From an uncultured Jannaschia sp. (GTDB lineage: Bacteria; Pseudomonadota; Alphaproteobacteria; Rhodobacterales; Rhodobacteraceae), in NCBI RefSeq assembly GCF_947494025.1, contig NZ_CANLTQ010000014.1:1-62286 (forward strand): a stretch of 62,286 nucleotides of DNA, read 5' to 3'. The notes beneath the pieces were generated by a model that saw only the letters and a program-made list of their open reading frames with translations, had not been told where the DNA came from and ran no database searches. The position numbers and the translations under genes were made by a program. This document shows, piece after piece, positions 25,645 through 34,256 of the stretch. How positions within the stretch are numbered: the first letter of the stretch is position 1; every line of letters starts with the position of its first letter.

Positions 25645-27019
25645 CGTTCGCCTCCATCTTCTGATCCCGCCACCACGCGCCGAGGATGACCTCCTTCACC
25701 TCGGCCCAGGTCCGGTCGAACGTCTCCCGCCCGCGCACATAGGTCTCCCGGTTGAACTCGCGGTAGTCGGCCTCGTAGATGCCGTTCACCTGTTCGCCGG
25801 CCTGCCCGATCATGGCGGTGAATTCCTGCCGGTAGGCGGTCATCAGATCGCCGAAATAGGCCTGCACCACGTTCGCCAGATCGGCCTGCTGGCCGGCGTC
25901 GAAGCGGGTGATGATGGCGCGGACGGCGTCCCATTCGAAGCGCATCTCGGGCAGGTCGTCGCGGCGGCGGGCGGCGTTCTCGCCGTCCTCGATGGAGGCG
26001 AAGGTGGAGTAGAGCATGTCGAAGAAGCGGCCCGTCGAGTCGAACTCGAGGAAGCTCGCGCCCAGGGGGACGAGGAGGATGTCGGAGGCGGCGAGGGCGT
26101 TGATCGTGAGGTAGCCGAGGGCCGGGGGGGTATCGAGGAAAACGAGGTCGTACTCCCCGAGAATCCCCTCGCCGCCGAGCGCGTTGGTGAGCGCGTCCCA
26201 GAGCGGCCAGGAGCGCAAGGCCATTCGCCAGACGGGCACCTGGAACTCGGCCCAATAGAGGTTGAGCTGCGCGCCGATGAGGTCGATGTTGGGCCAGTGC
26301 GTCGGCTGGATCACGTCGCGGGCGGCGATGCCGGAGGCGGCGCGCAGCGTTTCGTCGAGCGGGATGGGCGCGCGGCCGCCGGCCTCCCGCACCCGGTTCT
26401 CGGCCTCCACGGCGCGGGCGTAGTCCTTGGCGAGAAGGGGGAACGCGGTCATCCATTCGTCGTCGACCTTGCCGCCCATGATCGAGGTCATCGAGCCCTG
26501 CGAGTCGAGGTCGATCACGAGAACCTTGTAGCCGTCGAGCGCGGCGGACATGGCGAGATGGGCGCAGGTCGAGGTCTTGCCGACGCCGCCCTTGAAGTTC
26601 GCGACGGCCACGATCTTTGCGTCGAGCCCTTCCGGCCGCCAGGGCCGGTATTCGCGGTCGGCGGCGCCCTCGGCGGCGAAATGATCGCGAAGGGCCAGCA
26701 CCTCGGCCAGGGTGAACCACTTCGAGTTGCCCTCGCCGATGCCCTGCGGCAGGTCGGGATGGGCCTTCAGGACGCGCCGCAAATGCGCGGGCGCGACGGG
26801 GATCAGGTAGCGGCAGACCTCCCATGTGGAGAACCGCCTGAGGCGCTTGGCGCCGTCGGGGGCGTAGCCGCGCTTTGCCAGGTCCTCGCGACCCTTGGCG
26901 GCGAAGGCGGCGGCCTTGGCGAAGCGCACCGTGTCGATCGGAGGTCCGAGCTTGGCTGCCGCGCGGGCGGGGTCGATGTTCGAATACGGGGGCAGGGGGC
27001 CCTTGCCGGATGATGTCAT
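25637..27019 (-). CDS. parA: Plasmid partition ATPase ParA (type Ia, with N-terminal DNA-binding region)
   Basis: 460 residues from the ATG at 27019; the frame open to 27133 has no plausible start site. The first 125 residues include an HTH-like segment (STWEVCRYLIPVAPAHLRRV, then FTLAEVLALRDHF), the mark of long type Ia ParA proteins that autoregulate. The deviant Walker A NFKGGVGKTS is at 141-150, VLVIDLDSQGSM follows, and YDLVFLDTPPALGY is Walker B-like. It is the first gene of parAB and is transcribed away from dddL and rep. Confidence 0.95.
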   Translation of the reverse strand: MTSSGKGPLPPYSNIDPARAAAKLGPPIDTVRFAKAAAFAAKGREDLAKRGYAPDGAKRLRRFSTWEVCRYLIPVAPAHLRRVLKAHPDLPQGIGEGNSKWFTLAEVLALRDHFAAEGAADREYRPWRPEGLDAKIVAVANFKGGVGKTSTCAHLAMSAALDGYKVLVIDLDSQGSMTSIMGGKVDDEWMTAFPLLAKDYARAVEAENRVREAGGRAPIPLDETLRAASGIAARDVIQPTHWPNIDLIGAQLNLYWAEFQVPVWRMALRSWPLWDALTNALGGEGILGEYDLVFLDTPPALGYLTINALAASDILLVPLGASFLEFDSTGRFFDMLYSTFASIEDGENAARRRDDLPEMRFEWDAVRAIITRFDAGQQADLANVVQAYFGDLMTAYRQEFTAMIGQAGEQVNGIYEADYREFNRETYVRGRETFDRTWAEVKEVILGAWWRDQKMEANDG

Positions 27020-27554
27020 GCTGCCTCGACGACGTGCGATTGTTTTCCGCTTATAGTGCGAACTCTGGCACGTCCCGAGGCGTTTGCAAATCGTCCAGGG
27101 GCAATGTGGCCCCGATCGGGCCGGTTTCGCCACGAAACCACGAGCAAAACCCGACGCAACACTTGTCTAGGCTTTCGGATCTTTAAGGACTTTGCGACGG
27201 AAAATCCGTTCCGGGCCAACAGCTTGTTCCGCAACGGGCACCCGTGAACGGGGCGACGGGTATCCGTCTGCGGGACGACAGGTCGCCGATTCCGGGCCAG
27301 ACGGTTCCGATTCGCGGGAACGACGGGCCTTCCCGCGCGATCATGCCCGAAACACGAGGCGACAGCGGGATATGGGAGGGGCAGCGTCCCGTGAACGGGT
27401 GCCTTTGCGGCGCGGCACGCCGGCGGCAATTCGACAAGGTGCCCGGATGCGGGATGCGCGGACCCGATCCTCGGGATGGAACAACGGGCATCGTCGGTGG
27501 ATTGGCCCCGGAGGCCGGCGGGGCAGGGCCGGCAGCCGAAAGGGGGGACGCCGC
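27020..27554. promoter_or_regulatory. parA / dddL divergent region with repeated words (candidate centromere or operator)
   Basis: No gene is supported in these 535 bases. On the minus strand, AGTTCGCACTATAAGCGG about 30-50 bases before the parA ATG is a possible promoter. Between 27200 and 27400, words recur: CCCGTGAACGGG, a near-palindrome, at 27241-27252 and 27388-27399; TTCCGGGCCA at 27209-27218 and 27290-27299, each followed within 4-7 bases by GTTCCG. Such spaced repeats beside parA fit ParA/ParB binding or origin iterons. Confidence 0.45.
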
Positions 27555-28256
27555 ATGGATCAGGACGCCGCGGAGACCGGAGCGGCGGAGGGGGCCGGCC
27601 CCCGCCTCAAGGACAATCCGGACGTGTTCTACCTGCTGCGGGAATTCGAGACGCTTTACCGGTTCGGCTCGGACGGCGGGAGCCGGGCCATTCGGGCCCA
27701 CCGGCGCCGGGTGCGCGAAACGCTGTCGGCCGTGATCGCGAGGAATCCGGCGATGCTGGCGCGGGACGCGGCGACGAAGCCGATCACAGGGCATCTGTCC
27801 CGCGCGCTCGACCTGGGGGAACGGGGGGCGATGGGGTCGATGGCGCGCGCCTTGCGCGAAATCCGCGCCCGGCTGACCTGGGAATACGGATACGAGCGGA
27901 TGCCGGCGGCTCTGGCGCGGAAATACGCCTATTGCGAGGTGCTGGGGCCGCGGGGGCCGGTGTCCTGCGAGGCGCTTGTCCTGGGCTTCGTCCTGTTCGC
28001 GCCCGACACGACCTATCCGCAGCACAGCCATCCCGACATCGAGGAAAGCTATGTCTCCGTCGCGGGCGCATGGTCCGAGAACGAGGCGGCCGTCTACGCG
28101 CCGGGATCGCTGATCCTGAACCGGCCGGGCGAGGCGCACCGGATCACGACGGGGCCGGCCGATCCCTGTCTGCTGGCCTATGCCTGGACGGGACCGGCGG
28201 CGGCGCTGGCGGCGCCGGGCATGACGCTGAGCGGGACGCGGACGGGACGGGGATGA
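27555..28256 (+). CDS. dddL: DMSP lyase DddL (cupin)
   Basis: 233 residues from the ATG at 27555 (AGGGGG upstream); the longer frames are shadow sequence. The sequence follows DddL along its length: RAHRRRVRETLSAVI, KPITGHLSRALDLG, LTWEYGYERMPAALARKYAY, and then the cupin barrel FAPDTTYPQHSHPDIEESYV and PGSLILNRPGEAHRI. Candidate metal ligands are His157, His159, Glu163 and His195, with Tyr166 nearby. The enzyme cleaves dimethylsulfoniopropionate to acrylate and dimethyl sulfide in the cytoplasm. No DMSP transporter or acrylate gene is adjacent; it stands alone between the partition and replication genes of the replicon. Confidence 0.9.
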   Translation: MDQDAAETGAAEGAGPRLKDNPDVFYLLREFETLYRFGSDGGSRAIRAHRRRVRETLSAVIARNPAMLARDAATKPITGHLSRALDLGERGAMGSMARALREIRARLTWEYGYERMPAALARKYAYCEVLGPRGPVSCEALVLGFVLFAPDTTYPQHSHPDIEESYVSVAGAWSENEAAVYAPGSLILNRPGEAHRITTGPADPCLLAYAWTGPAAALAAPGMTLSGTRTGRG

Positions 28257-28335
28257 GGCGGGAGGAGGCACGCGGCGTCGTGCCCTTTCCGTGACGCCGC
28301 CGCCACGCAGACGGGGTCCGCATCGCGGAAAGGGC

Positions 28336-28368
28336 GGCCCCCGCCCCGAGGGGCGGACGGGGGCGGCC
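28336..28368 (+). terminator. GC-rich hairpin after dddL
   Basis: A compound inverted repeat (GGCCCCCGCCCC, GA, then GGGGCGGACGGGGGC) 80 bases after dddL could terminate its transcript before rep. Confidence 0.45.
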
Positions 28369-28562
28369 GGGCGTTTCGCCGCGCGGTCCATCCTTCGGAG
28401 GCCGGCCCGGATCCTCGCGAAGCCTTGAGGAACCCGTCTACGGGATGACATCCACGCCGGCGCCCCCCGTCCCGAAAGTACCCGGACGGGGCTGGATCGC
28501 GGGTGCCTTCTGGGGCATGGTCCCCGCAGATCCCGACAGAGGATTCGGGCGAGGAGGGCATC

Positions 28563-29750
28563 ATGGGCGCATCCGGGGCGGGGGCCTTGGCGGAAAACGG
28601 GATCGACCGGTCGCGGCTGACCGGCGCGCTCCGGCGGCCCTCGGTCAAGAAGAACGTGGCCGCGATCCACGTCTCGGGCAAGCTCACGCTGTTGCAGCGG
28701 AAGCTGTCGAACGTGCTGCTGCTCAACGCCTACGACACGCTCGTCACCGCGACCCGGCACGAGATCGACGCGCGCACCCTGTGCCTGATGATCGGCTACA
28801 ACTCGAACGATTTCGAGACGCTGAAGGCGAGCCTGCGCGGGCTGGCCGAGACGGTCGCCGAATGGGACATGCTCGACGAGCGGGGGCGGCAGGAATGGGG
28901 GATCTCCGCGCTTCTGTCCTATGCCAAGCTCAAGGGGGGCGTGTGCGAATACGCCTATTCGCCCGCGCTCGCCGAGAAGCTGCACGATCCGCGGGTCTTC
29001 GCGCTCATCAATCTCGACATCCAGCGGCGGTTCACCTCCGGCCACGCGCTGGCGCTCTACGAGAACTGCTACCGCTTCGTGCGCACCGGCAGCACGGGGT
29101 GGTGGCCGCTCGAGACCTTCCGCCGGCTGATGGGGGTGGAGGAGAGCGAATATTACCGGGTGTTCAAGCATCTCAACGCCAAGATCATCAAGCCGGCGGT
29201 GGCCGAGGTGAACCGGACCTCCAACATCACGGTGACGCCCGAGACGCGGCGGCGGGGCCGGGCGGTGACCGACATCCGGTTCCTGATCGCGGAGAACCCG
29301 CAGCTCTCGATCCTGCCGATCGACGACGGGGCGGGGGTGCGGGGGGCGCCGGTCTATGCGCGGCTCCAGGCGCTCGGCGTGTCCGACCGGCTGGCGCGGC
29401 AATGGGTGGCGGAGCACGGCGAGGCGGCGGTGGTCCGGAAGCTCGACTTCGTGGAAGGGCAGGGGGGCGTGAAAAGCCCGGTGCGTTATCTCAGCGCGGC
29501 CTTGCGCGACGGATACGGGAACGGGGGGGAGGCCGCGGCGGCGGCGCCCTCGGAGCGGGCGCGGCGTCTGGAGCGGGTGCGCGACCTGGCGGCGGCCCGC
29601 TCGCCCACGCAGCGCGACGCGGATCGGCGGCTGTTCCTGTCGGGGCTGCGGGACGGGGCGCTCCGGGCGGATTTCGAGCGTCACGGCTGGATGTCGCCGC
29701 TGAACGCGGAGGCGATCTTCGCGTTCTGGGAGGACATGGCCGGCGGCTAG
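28563..29750 (+). CDS. Plasmid replication initiator protein
   Basis: 395 residues from the ATG at 28563, with GAGGAGGG 6 bases upstream. It belongs to the initiator group commonly found beside parAB on rhodobacteral plasmids, with two winged-helix-like regions: KLTLLQRKLSNVLLLNAYD, then HEIDARTLCLMIGYNSND, then RRFTSGHALALYENCYRFVR and WPLETFRRLMGV. This resembles the Rep_3/RepB-like initiator fold; some literature calls related rhodobacteral initiators DnaA-like, and I cannot tell the compatibility group from reading alone. The C-terminus (about 300-395) is more variable. It is transcribed away from parAB. Confidence 0.85.
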   Translation: MGASGAGALAENGIDRSRLTGALRRPSVKKNVAAIHVSGKLTLLQRKLSNVLLLNAYDTLVTATRHEIDARTLCLMIGYNSNDFETLKASLRGLAETVAEWDMLDERGRQEWGISALLSYAKLKGGVCEYAYSPALAEKLHDPRVFALINLDIQRRFTSGHALALYENCYRFVRTGSTGWWPLETFRRLMGVEESEYYRVFKHLNAKIIKPAVAEVNRTSNITVTPETRRRGRAVTDIRFLIAENPQLSILPIDDGAGVRGAPVYARLQALGVSDRLARQWVAEHGEAAVVRKLDFVEGQGGVKSPVRYLSAALRDGYGNGGEAAAAAPSERARRLERVRDLAAARSPTQRDADRRLFLSGLRDGALRADFERHGWMSPLNAEAIFAFWEDMAGG

Positions 29751-29770
29751 GGCCGGAGCGCGGTCCTGTG

Positions 29771-29794
29771 CCCCGGGGGGGTGGCCCCCCGGGG
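29771..29794. terminator. Perfect 10-bp hairpin, bidirectional terminator
   Basis: CCCCGGGGGG and CCCCCCGGGG flank GTGG in the 64-base gap between the convergent rep and DUF2383-type genes. Confidence 0.65.
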
Positions 29795-29814
29795 TTCGGC
29801 CCGGCCGCGCCGGA

Positions 29815-30252
29815 TCAGTCGTATTGCGCTTCCAGCCGGTCGGTCAGGCGCTCGCCCTCCGCGATCTCGGCATGGGCGCGGACCAGCACCTCGCGGGTCT
29901 GCACGTCGAGGGTGCTGTCCTCGAGCGCCTCGCGGAACTTCTTCTCGATGTGGTCCTCGCCTTCCTCCACGCGCTCGGCCGCGCTTTCGTCGCCGCTCGA
30001 GAACGCGTCCGTGAGCGAGGTCCAGGCCTGGTGCGCGGCGCCGAGGGCGGAGCCGGACGTGCGGGCGCTTCCGCCGAGGCGGACGATCTCGCCGTTCAGC
30101 GTTTCCACGAGGGCGCGGCGCTTGGTGGCCTGTTCGCGCAGGACGTTCTGGAGGCCGGGGGTCTTGGCGACCTCGCTGGCCTTCTCGTAGCCGTTCGCGC
30201 TGTCGATGGCGGTGTCGGTGAGGGTTTCGAGGGTCTTCAGGTCGTTCGACAT
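29815..30252 (-). CDS. PA2169-family four-helix-bundle protein (DUF2383-type)
   Basis: 145 residues from the ATG at 30252 (GAAGGAC upstream); the longer frame reads back into intergenic sequence. It is all-helical and acidic: MSNDLKTLETLTDTAIDSA, GYEKASEVAK, REQATKRRALVETLNGEI, GSALGAAHQAWTSL and the closing EDHIEKKFREAL. These match the four-helix bundle family with ferritin-like topology that is often linked to stress responses. Biochemical role is unknown. It follows the protease gene on the same strand by 97 bases and may be co-expressed. Confidence 0.85.
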   Translation of the reverse strand: MSNDLKTLETLTDTAIDSANGYEKASEVAKTPGLQNVLREQATKRRALVETLNGEIVRLGGSARTSGSALGAAHQAWTSLTDAFSSGDESAAERVEEGEDHIEKKFREALEDSTLDVQTREVLVRAHAEIAEGERLTDRLEAQYD

Positions 30253-30349
30253 GTCTTGTCCTTCCGAATTCCGGTTGCCGGACAGAACACGTTGGACTTC
30301 GCGAGGTTCCAGACCGGCCGGCCCGCCGCCGCGTCGTGTCGCGGGGCGG

Positions 30350-31465
30350 TCAGGACGGCCCGTCGAGGGTGACCGTCGCGGCGTGGCGCCGGCCGTCGCG
30401 CAGCACCACGAGTTCGACCTCGCTGCCGGCTTCGCGCATGTCGAGGGCGACCAGGAGGTCCTCGGTCGTCGCAACGGGCTGCCCGCCGAGCTCGACCACG
30501 ATGTCGCCCGGCACGAGGCGGCCGTCGGCGGTGACCTCCGCGGGCCGGAGCCCGGCGCGCGCCGCCGCCGAGCCGGGCGCGACCCCGAGGACGAGGACGC
30601 CGCTCAGGCCCTGCCGCCGCGCCAGCTCGTTGATACGCGCGTCGTAGTCGATGCCGAGCGCGGGCGGGGCGTAGCGCCCCGTGGCGATGAGCTGTGGGAC
30701 GACGCGGTTCACGACGTTCACGGGAACGGCGAAGCCGATGCCCGCGCTGCCGCCGGAGGGGCTGTAGATCGCGGTGTTCACGCCGATCAGCCGTCCCGCG
30801 CTGTCGAGCAGCGGTCCGCCGGAATTGCCGGGATTGATCGCCGCGTCGGTCTGGATCAGGCCGCGAAGCGTGCGCCGGTCCGCGCCCGGAAACTCCCGGT
30901 CCAGCGCCGAGACGATGCCGGTGGTCAGCGTCCAGTCCAGCCCGAACGGATTGCCGATGGCGAGCACGTCCTGCCCGACCTGGATGTCGTCGCTTCGCCC
31001 GACGGGAAGCGGCGGGGCGTCGCCGCCCTCGATCCGGAGCACGGCGAGATCGTGGGCGGGATCGGTCCCCACGAGGCGGGCGCGGTAGGTCTCCCCGTCC
31101 GCGAGCTGCACCAGGGCGGCGGCGGCGCCTTCGATGACGTGGTTGTTGGTGACGATGTGCCCCCGCGCGTCCCAGACGAAGCCCGAGCCGCTTCCGCGCG
31201 GCACCACGTTCGAGGTCCGGCCCCAGAGGTCGGTGACGCGCGGGGACGTGGTGATGAACACGACGCTTCCGCGCGCGGCCTGAAAGGTCTCGATCACGGA
31301 GCGCTCGCGCGCCGGCAGGTCGGGACGCGGCGCGACGGGCCGGGGCAGGGCGGGCGGCGCGAGGAGCCTGTCGAGGATGTCCGGCCCGCTTTGCCACGAC
31401 ACCCCCACGAGGATCGCCGCCAGCGTTGTCAGGGCCAGCCGGGAAAGAAAGCGTCGCTCGTCCAT
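30350..31465 (-). CDS. DegS/HtrA-like serine protease with PDZ domain
   Basis: 371 residues from the ATG at 31465. A single N-terminal hydrophobic segment (about 7-24) acts as membrane anchor or uncleaved signal. The trypsin-like domain shows a full triad: His109 in IVTNNHVI, Asp139 in DPAHDLAVL and Ser215 in NPGNSGGPLL. One PDZ domain follows (about 275-365, GVLVLGVAPGSAAARAGLRP, PGDIVVELGG). One PDZ and the membrane anchor make it closer to DegS than DegP. It likely works in periplasmic protein quality control or stress sensing. No sigma-E or RseA genes are nearby. Confidence 0.93.
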   Translation of the reverse strand: MDERRFLSRLALTTLAAILVGVSWQSGPDILDRLLAPPALPRPVAPRPDLPARERSVIETFQAARGSVVFITTSPRVTDLWGRTSNVVPRGSGSGFVWDARGHIVTNNHVIEGAAAALVQLADGETYRARLVGTDPAHDLAVLRIEGGDAPPLPVGRSDDIQVGQDVLAIGNPFGLDWTLTTGIVSALDREFPGADRRTLRGLIQTDAAINPGNSGGPLLDSAGRLIGVNTAIYSPSGGSAGIGFAVPVNVVNRVVPQLIATGRYAPPALGIDYDARINELARRQGLSGVLVLGVAPGSAAARAGLRPAEVTADGRLVPGDIVVELGGQPVATTEDLLVALDMREAGSEVELVVLRDGRRHAATVTLDGPS

Positions 31466-31832
31466 CGTGTCCGTCGTCCTGCCTGTGCGTCGTCCTGCCT
31501 GCGCGTGCGGGGGCGACGGGTCGCGCGCGGGGATGCCCGTCGCCCCCAAGATGTCGCGCCGGCGCGCCGGTTCAACGGTGTCCGGCCGCCGCCGGGGCAA
31601 GGGCGGGGCCGGGCCGAGATCGGGATCGCGATCGGGATTGTCTACCGCCGGACCGGCCGCCGCAACCGTCCGGGCCGCGCGGAGGCGCCGGAACGTTTCC
31701 CTTGGGCCGGGATCGGCGAACCCGCAGGCCGCCGCCGGACACCGCCGATCCCGAAGCCCGGCCGCCGGGCATCGTCCGGGGGCGCTGCGCGGGCCGTCGC
31801 GACCCTGCCGGTGCGGCCGGCATGGCGTCGGA
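31466..31832. other. Gap between protease and FAD-GcvT operon
   Basis: About 370 GC-rich bases without a supportable gene. The part next to 31465 should hold the protease promoter and the part next to 31833 the 3' end of the dehydrogenase operon. No convincing hairpin or -10/-35 pair could be singled out. Confidence 0.4.
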
Positions 31833-34256
31833 TCAGGCCCGCATCCGTTCGCCCTTCGGGTCGAGGAGCGGGCGCAGCGACGCCTCGGCGTCGACCGGGG
31901 TTCCGGCCACCTCGATCCGGTAGCGGGAGGCCAGCACCTCCGCCGCGCTTTCGCCGGAGCAAGGGACGTAGCCCAGGCCCACCGCGCCGCCCAGCGTGTG
32001 GCCGTAGCCGCCCGAGGTGAGGTGGCCGACCATCTCGCCGTCGCGCAGGATCGGCTCCGCGTGGAACAGGAGCGGTTCGGGGTCGAGCAGCCGGAACTGG
32101 ACCAGCCGGCGCCCGAGGCCGCGCTCCCGCCGGGCGGCCACCGCGTCGGCGCCCACATGGCCGCCGGTCCGGCGGCAGGCGAAGCCCAGCCCCGCCTCCA
32201 GCACGTGATCGGCGGGCGTGATGTCGTGCCCCATGTGGCGGAAGCCCTTCTCCAGCCGCAGCGAATCCATCGCGTGCAGGCCCGCGAGCGCGAGACCCCG
32301 TTCGGCGCCGGCGGCGAGGAGGGTCTCGAAGGCGTGAACGGCCATGTCGGCGGACACGTAGACCTCCCAGCCGAGCTCGCCCACGTAGGACAGGCGGTGC
32401 AGGCGGGCGAGGCCCAGCCCCAGCTCGACCTCGCGGGCGGTGCCGAAGGGGTGGGCGGCGTCGCTCATGTCCGCCGCCACGCAGGCGGCGAGGATCTCCC
32501 GCGCGCGGGGGCCCATCACGGCCATCACGGCCTCGCCCGCGGTCACGTCCGTCACCGTCGCGGCCATGTCGCCCGCGAGCCGCCGGAGCCGCGTCTCGTC
32601 GCGCAGCCGTGTGGCGGCGGGGGTGACCATCAGGAAGGCGGTCTCGGACAGGCGGGTGACGGTGACGTCCGCCTCGATCCCGCCGCCGGCGTTGAGCATC
32701 TGCGTGTAGACGATCCGGCCCGGCGCGACGTCGAGATCGGCCGCGCAGGCCAGCGCCATGAGGCGCGGCGCGTCGCGGCCCTCCACGCGCAGCTTGCCGA
32801 AGGAGGACATGTCGTAAAGGCCCGCGCCCCCGCGCACCGCCAGATGCTCGGCCCGCTGCGCGTGCCACCACGTCTCGCGGCCCCACCCGTAGCGGTAGCC
32901 CTCGTTCGGGGCGCCGAACCAGTTCGCGCGCTCCCACCCCGCGAGCTCGCCCATGACGGCGCCGCGATCCAGAAGCTCCCGGTGGAGGGGCGAGCGGCGC
33001 ACGCCACGGGCGGTGGCCTTCTGCCGAGCGGGCCAGTGGTCGGCGTAAAGCAGGCCTAGCGTTTCGGAGGCGCGTTCGCGCAGGTAGCGGCGGTTGCGCT
33101 GGAACGGCTCCATCCGCGCGATGTCCACGTCCATCAGGTCGAAGGGCATCTCGCCGCCCTCCATCCATTGCGCCAGCGCCAGCCCGGCGCCGCCCGCCGA
33201 CTGGATGCCGACGGAATTGAAGCCCGCCGCGACCCAGACGTTGCCGGTCCCCGGACAGGGGCCGAGATGGTAGGCGTCGTCGGGGGTGAAGCTTTCGGGG
33301 CCGTTGAAGAAGGTGTGGATGCCGGCCTCCGCCAGAATTGGCAGGCGGGCGCAGGCGCGTTCGAGGATCGGCTCGAAATGGTCGAAATCCTCGGGCAGCT
33401 GGTCGAACTCGAAATCGGCGGGGATCGGGCCCCAGGGCTTGGCCACGGGCTCGAACGCGCCGAGCAGCAGCTTGCCCGCATCCTCCTTGTAGTAGGCGCA
33501 TTCGTCGGGCACGCGCAGCACCGGCAGCGCGCCCAGCCCCGCGATGGCCTCGGTGACGATGTAGAAATGCTCGCAGGCCTGAAGCGGCACCGGCGCGCCC
33601 AGCGTCTCGCCCAGATCGCGCGCCCACATGCCCGCGCAGTTGACGACGTGATCGCAGGCCACGGCCCCCGTCCCGCCGTCCTGGCGCCATTCCACATGGG
33701 TGATCCGGTCGCCCCGACGGCGCACGCCCGTGACCTCGGCGCCCTCCAGCACCCGCGCGCCCTTCGCGCGGGCACCCCTGGCGAGGCTCAGGGCGATGCC
33801 GGTCGGGTCGCCCTGTCCGTCCCGGGGCAGCCACACGCCGGAGCGGACGTCGGACGTCTCCAGATGCGGGTAGCGGCGTTTGACCTCGGCGGGCGAGATC
33901 TCCTCCACTTCGACGCCGAAGGCCCGGGCCATGGCGGCCTGCCGGGCGATCTCCTCGCGGCGGTCGTCGGACAGCGCGACGGTGATGGAGCCGGTGCGCC
34001 GGAACCCGGTGGCGAGCCCGGTTTCGGCTTCCAGCCGGCCGTAGAGCTCCTGGCTGTACTTGGCGAGCCGGGTCATCGCGGGCGTCGCGCGCAGCTGCGC
34101 GATGAGGCCGGCGGCGTGCCATGTGGTGCCCGAGGTGAGGCGGCGGCGCTCCAGAAGGAGGGGATCCCAGCCGAGCTGCGCCAGATGGTAGGCGACGGAG
34201 CAGCCGACGACGCCGCCGCCGATGACGACGACGCGGGCGGAGGCGGGGACGTTCAT
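31833..34256 (-). CDS. FAD-dependent dehydrogenase fused to GcvT-like domain (dimethylglycine/sarcosine dehydrogenase type)
   Basis: 807 residues. The N-terminal half is a DAO-type FAD domain: RVVVIGGGVVGCSVAYHLAQ dinucleotide fold, then TSGTTWHAAGL, where the His is the covalent FAD site in dimethylglycine/sarcosine dehydrogenases. An FAO-type linker is near 370-430. The C-terminal half (about 430-800) is an aminomethyltransferase GcvT fold that takes the released one-carbon unit onto tetrahydrofolate (GLYDMSSFGKLRVEG, HRLSYVGELGWEVYV, DSLRLEKGFRHMGHD). It overlaps the preceding paralogue by ATGA. Substrate is probably an N-methylated glycine derivative, unproven. Confidence 0.9.
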   Translation of the reverse strand: MNVPASARVVVIGGGVVGCSVAYHLAQLGWDPLLLERRRLTSGTTWHAAGLIAQLRATPAMTRLAKYSQELYGRLEAETGLATGFRRTGSITVALSDDRREEIARQAAMARAFGVEVEEISPAEVKRRYPHLETSDVRSGVWLPRDGQGDPTGIALSLARGARAKGARVLEGAEVTGVRRRGDRITHVEWRQDGGTGAVACDHVVNCAGMWARDLGETLGAPVPLQACEHFYIVTEAIAGLGALPVLRVPDECAYYKEDAGKLLLGAFEPVAKPWGPIPADFEFDQLPEDFDHFEPILERACARLPILAEAGIHTFFNGPESFTPDDAYHLGPCPGTGNVWVAAGFNSVGIQSAGGAGLALAQWMEGGEMPFDLMDVDIARMEPFQRNRRYLRERASETLGLLYADHWPARQKATARGVRRSPLHRELLDRGAVMGELAGWERANWFGAPNEGYRYGWGRETWWHAQRAEHLAVRGGAGLYDMSSFGKLRVEGRDAPRLMALACAADLDVAPGRIVYTQMLNAGGGIEADVTVTRLSETAFLMVTPAATRLRDETRLRRLAGDMAATVTDVTAGEAVMAVMGPRAREILAACVAADMSDAAHPFGTAREVELGLGLARLHRLSYVGELGWEVYVSADMAVHAFETLLAAGAERGLALAGLHAMDSLRLEKGFRHMGHDITPADHVLEAGLGFACRRTGGHVGADAVAARRERGLGRRLVQFRLLDPEPLLFHAEPILRDGEMVGHLTSGGYGHTLGGAVGLGYVPCSGESAAEVLASRYRIEVAGTPVDAEASLRPLLDPKGERMRA

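Noticed and set aside
27183-29684. 833-residue minus-strand open frame across dddL and rep
   Set aside because: Arg/Pro-rich throughout and spans intergenic hairpins; both real genes are on the other strand.
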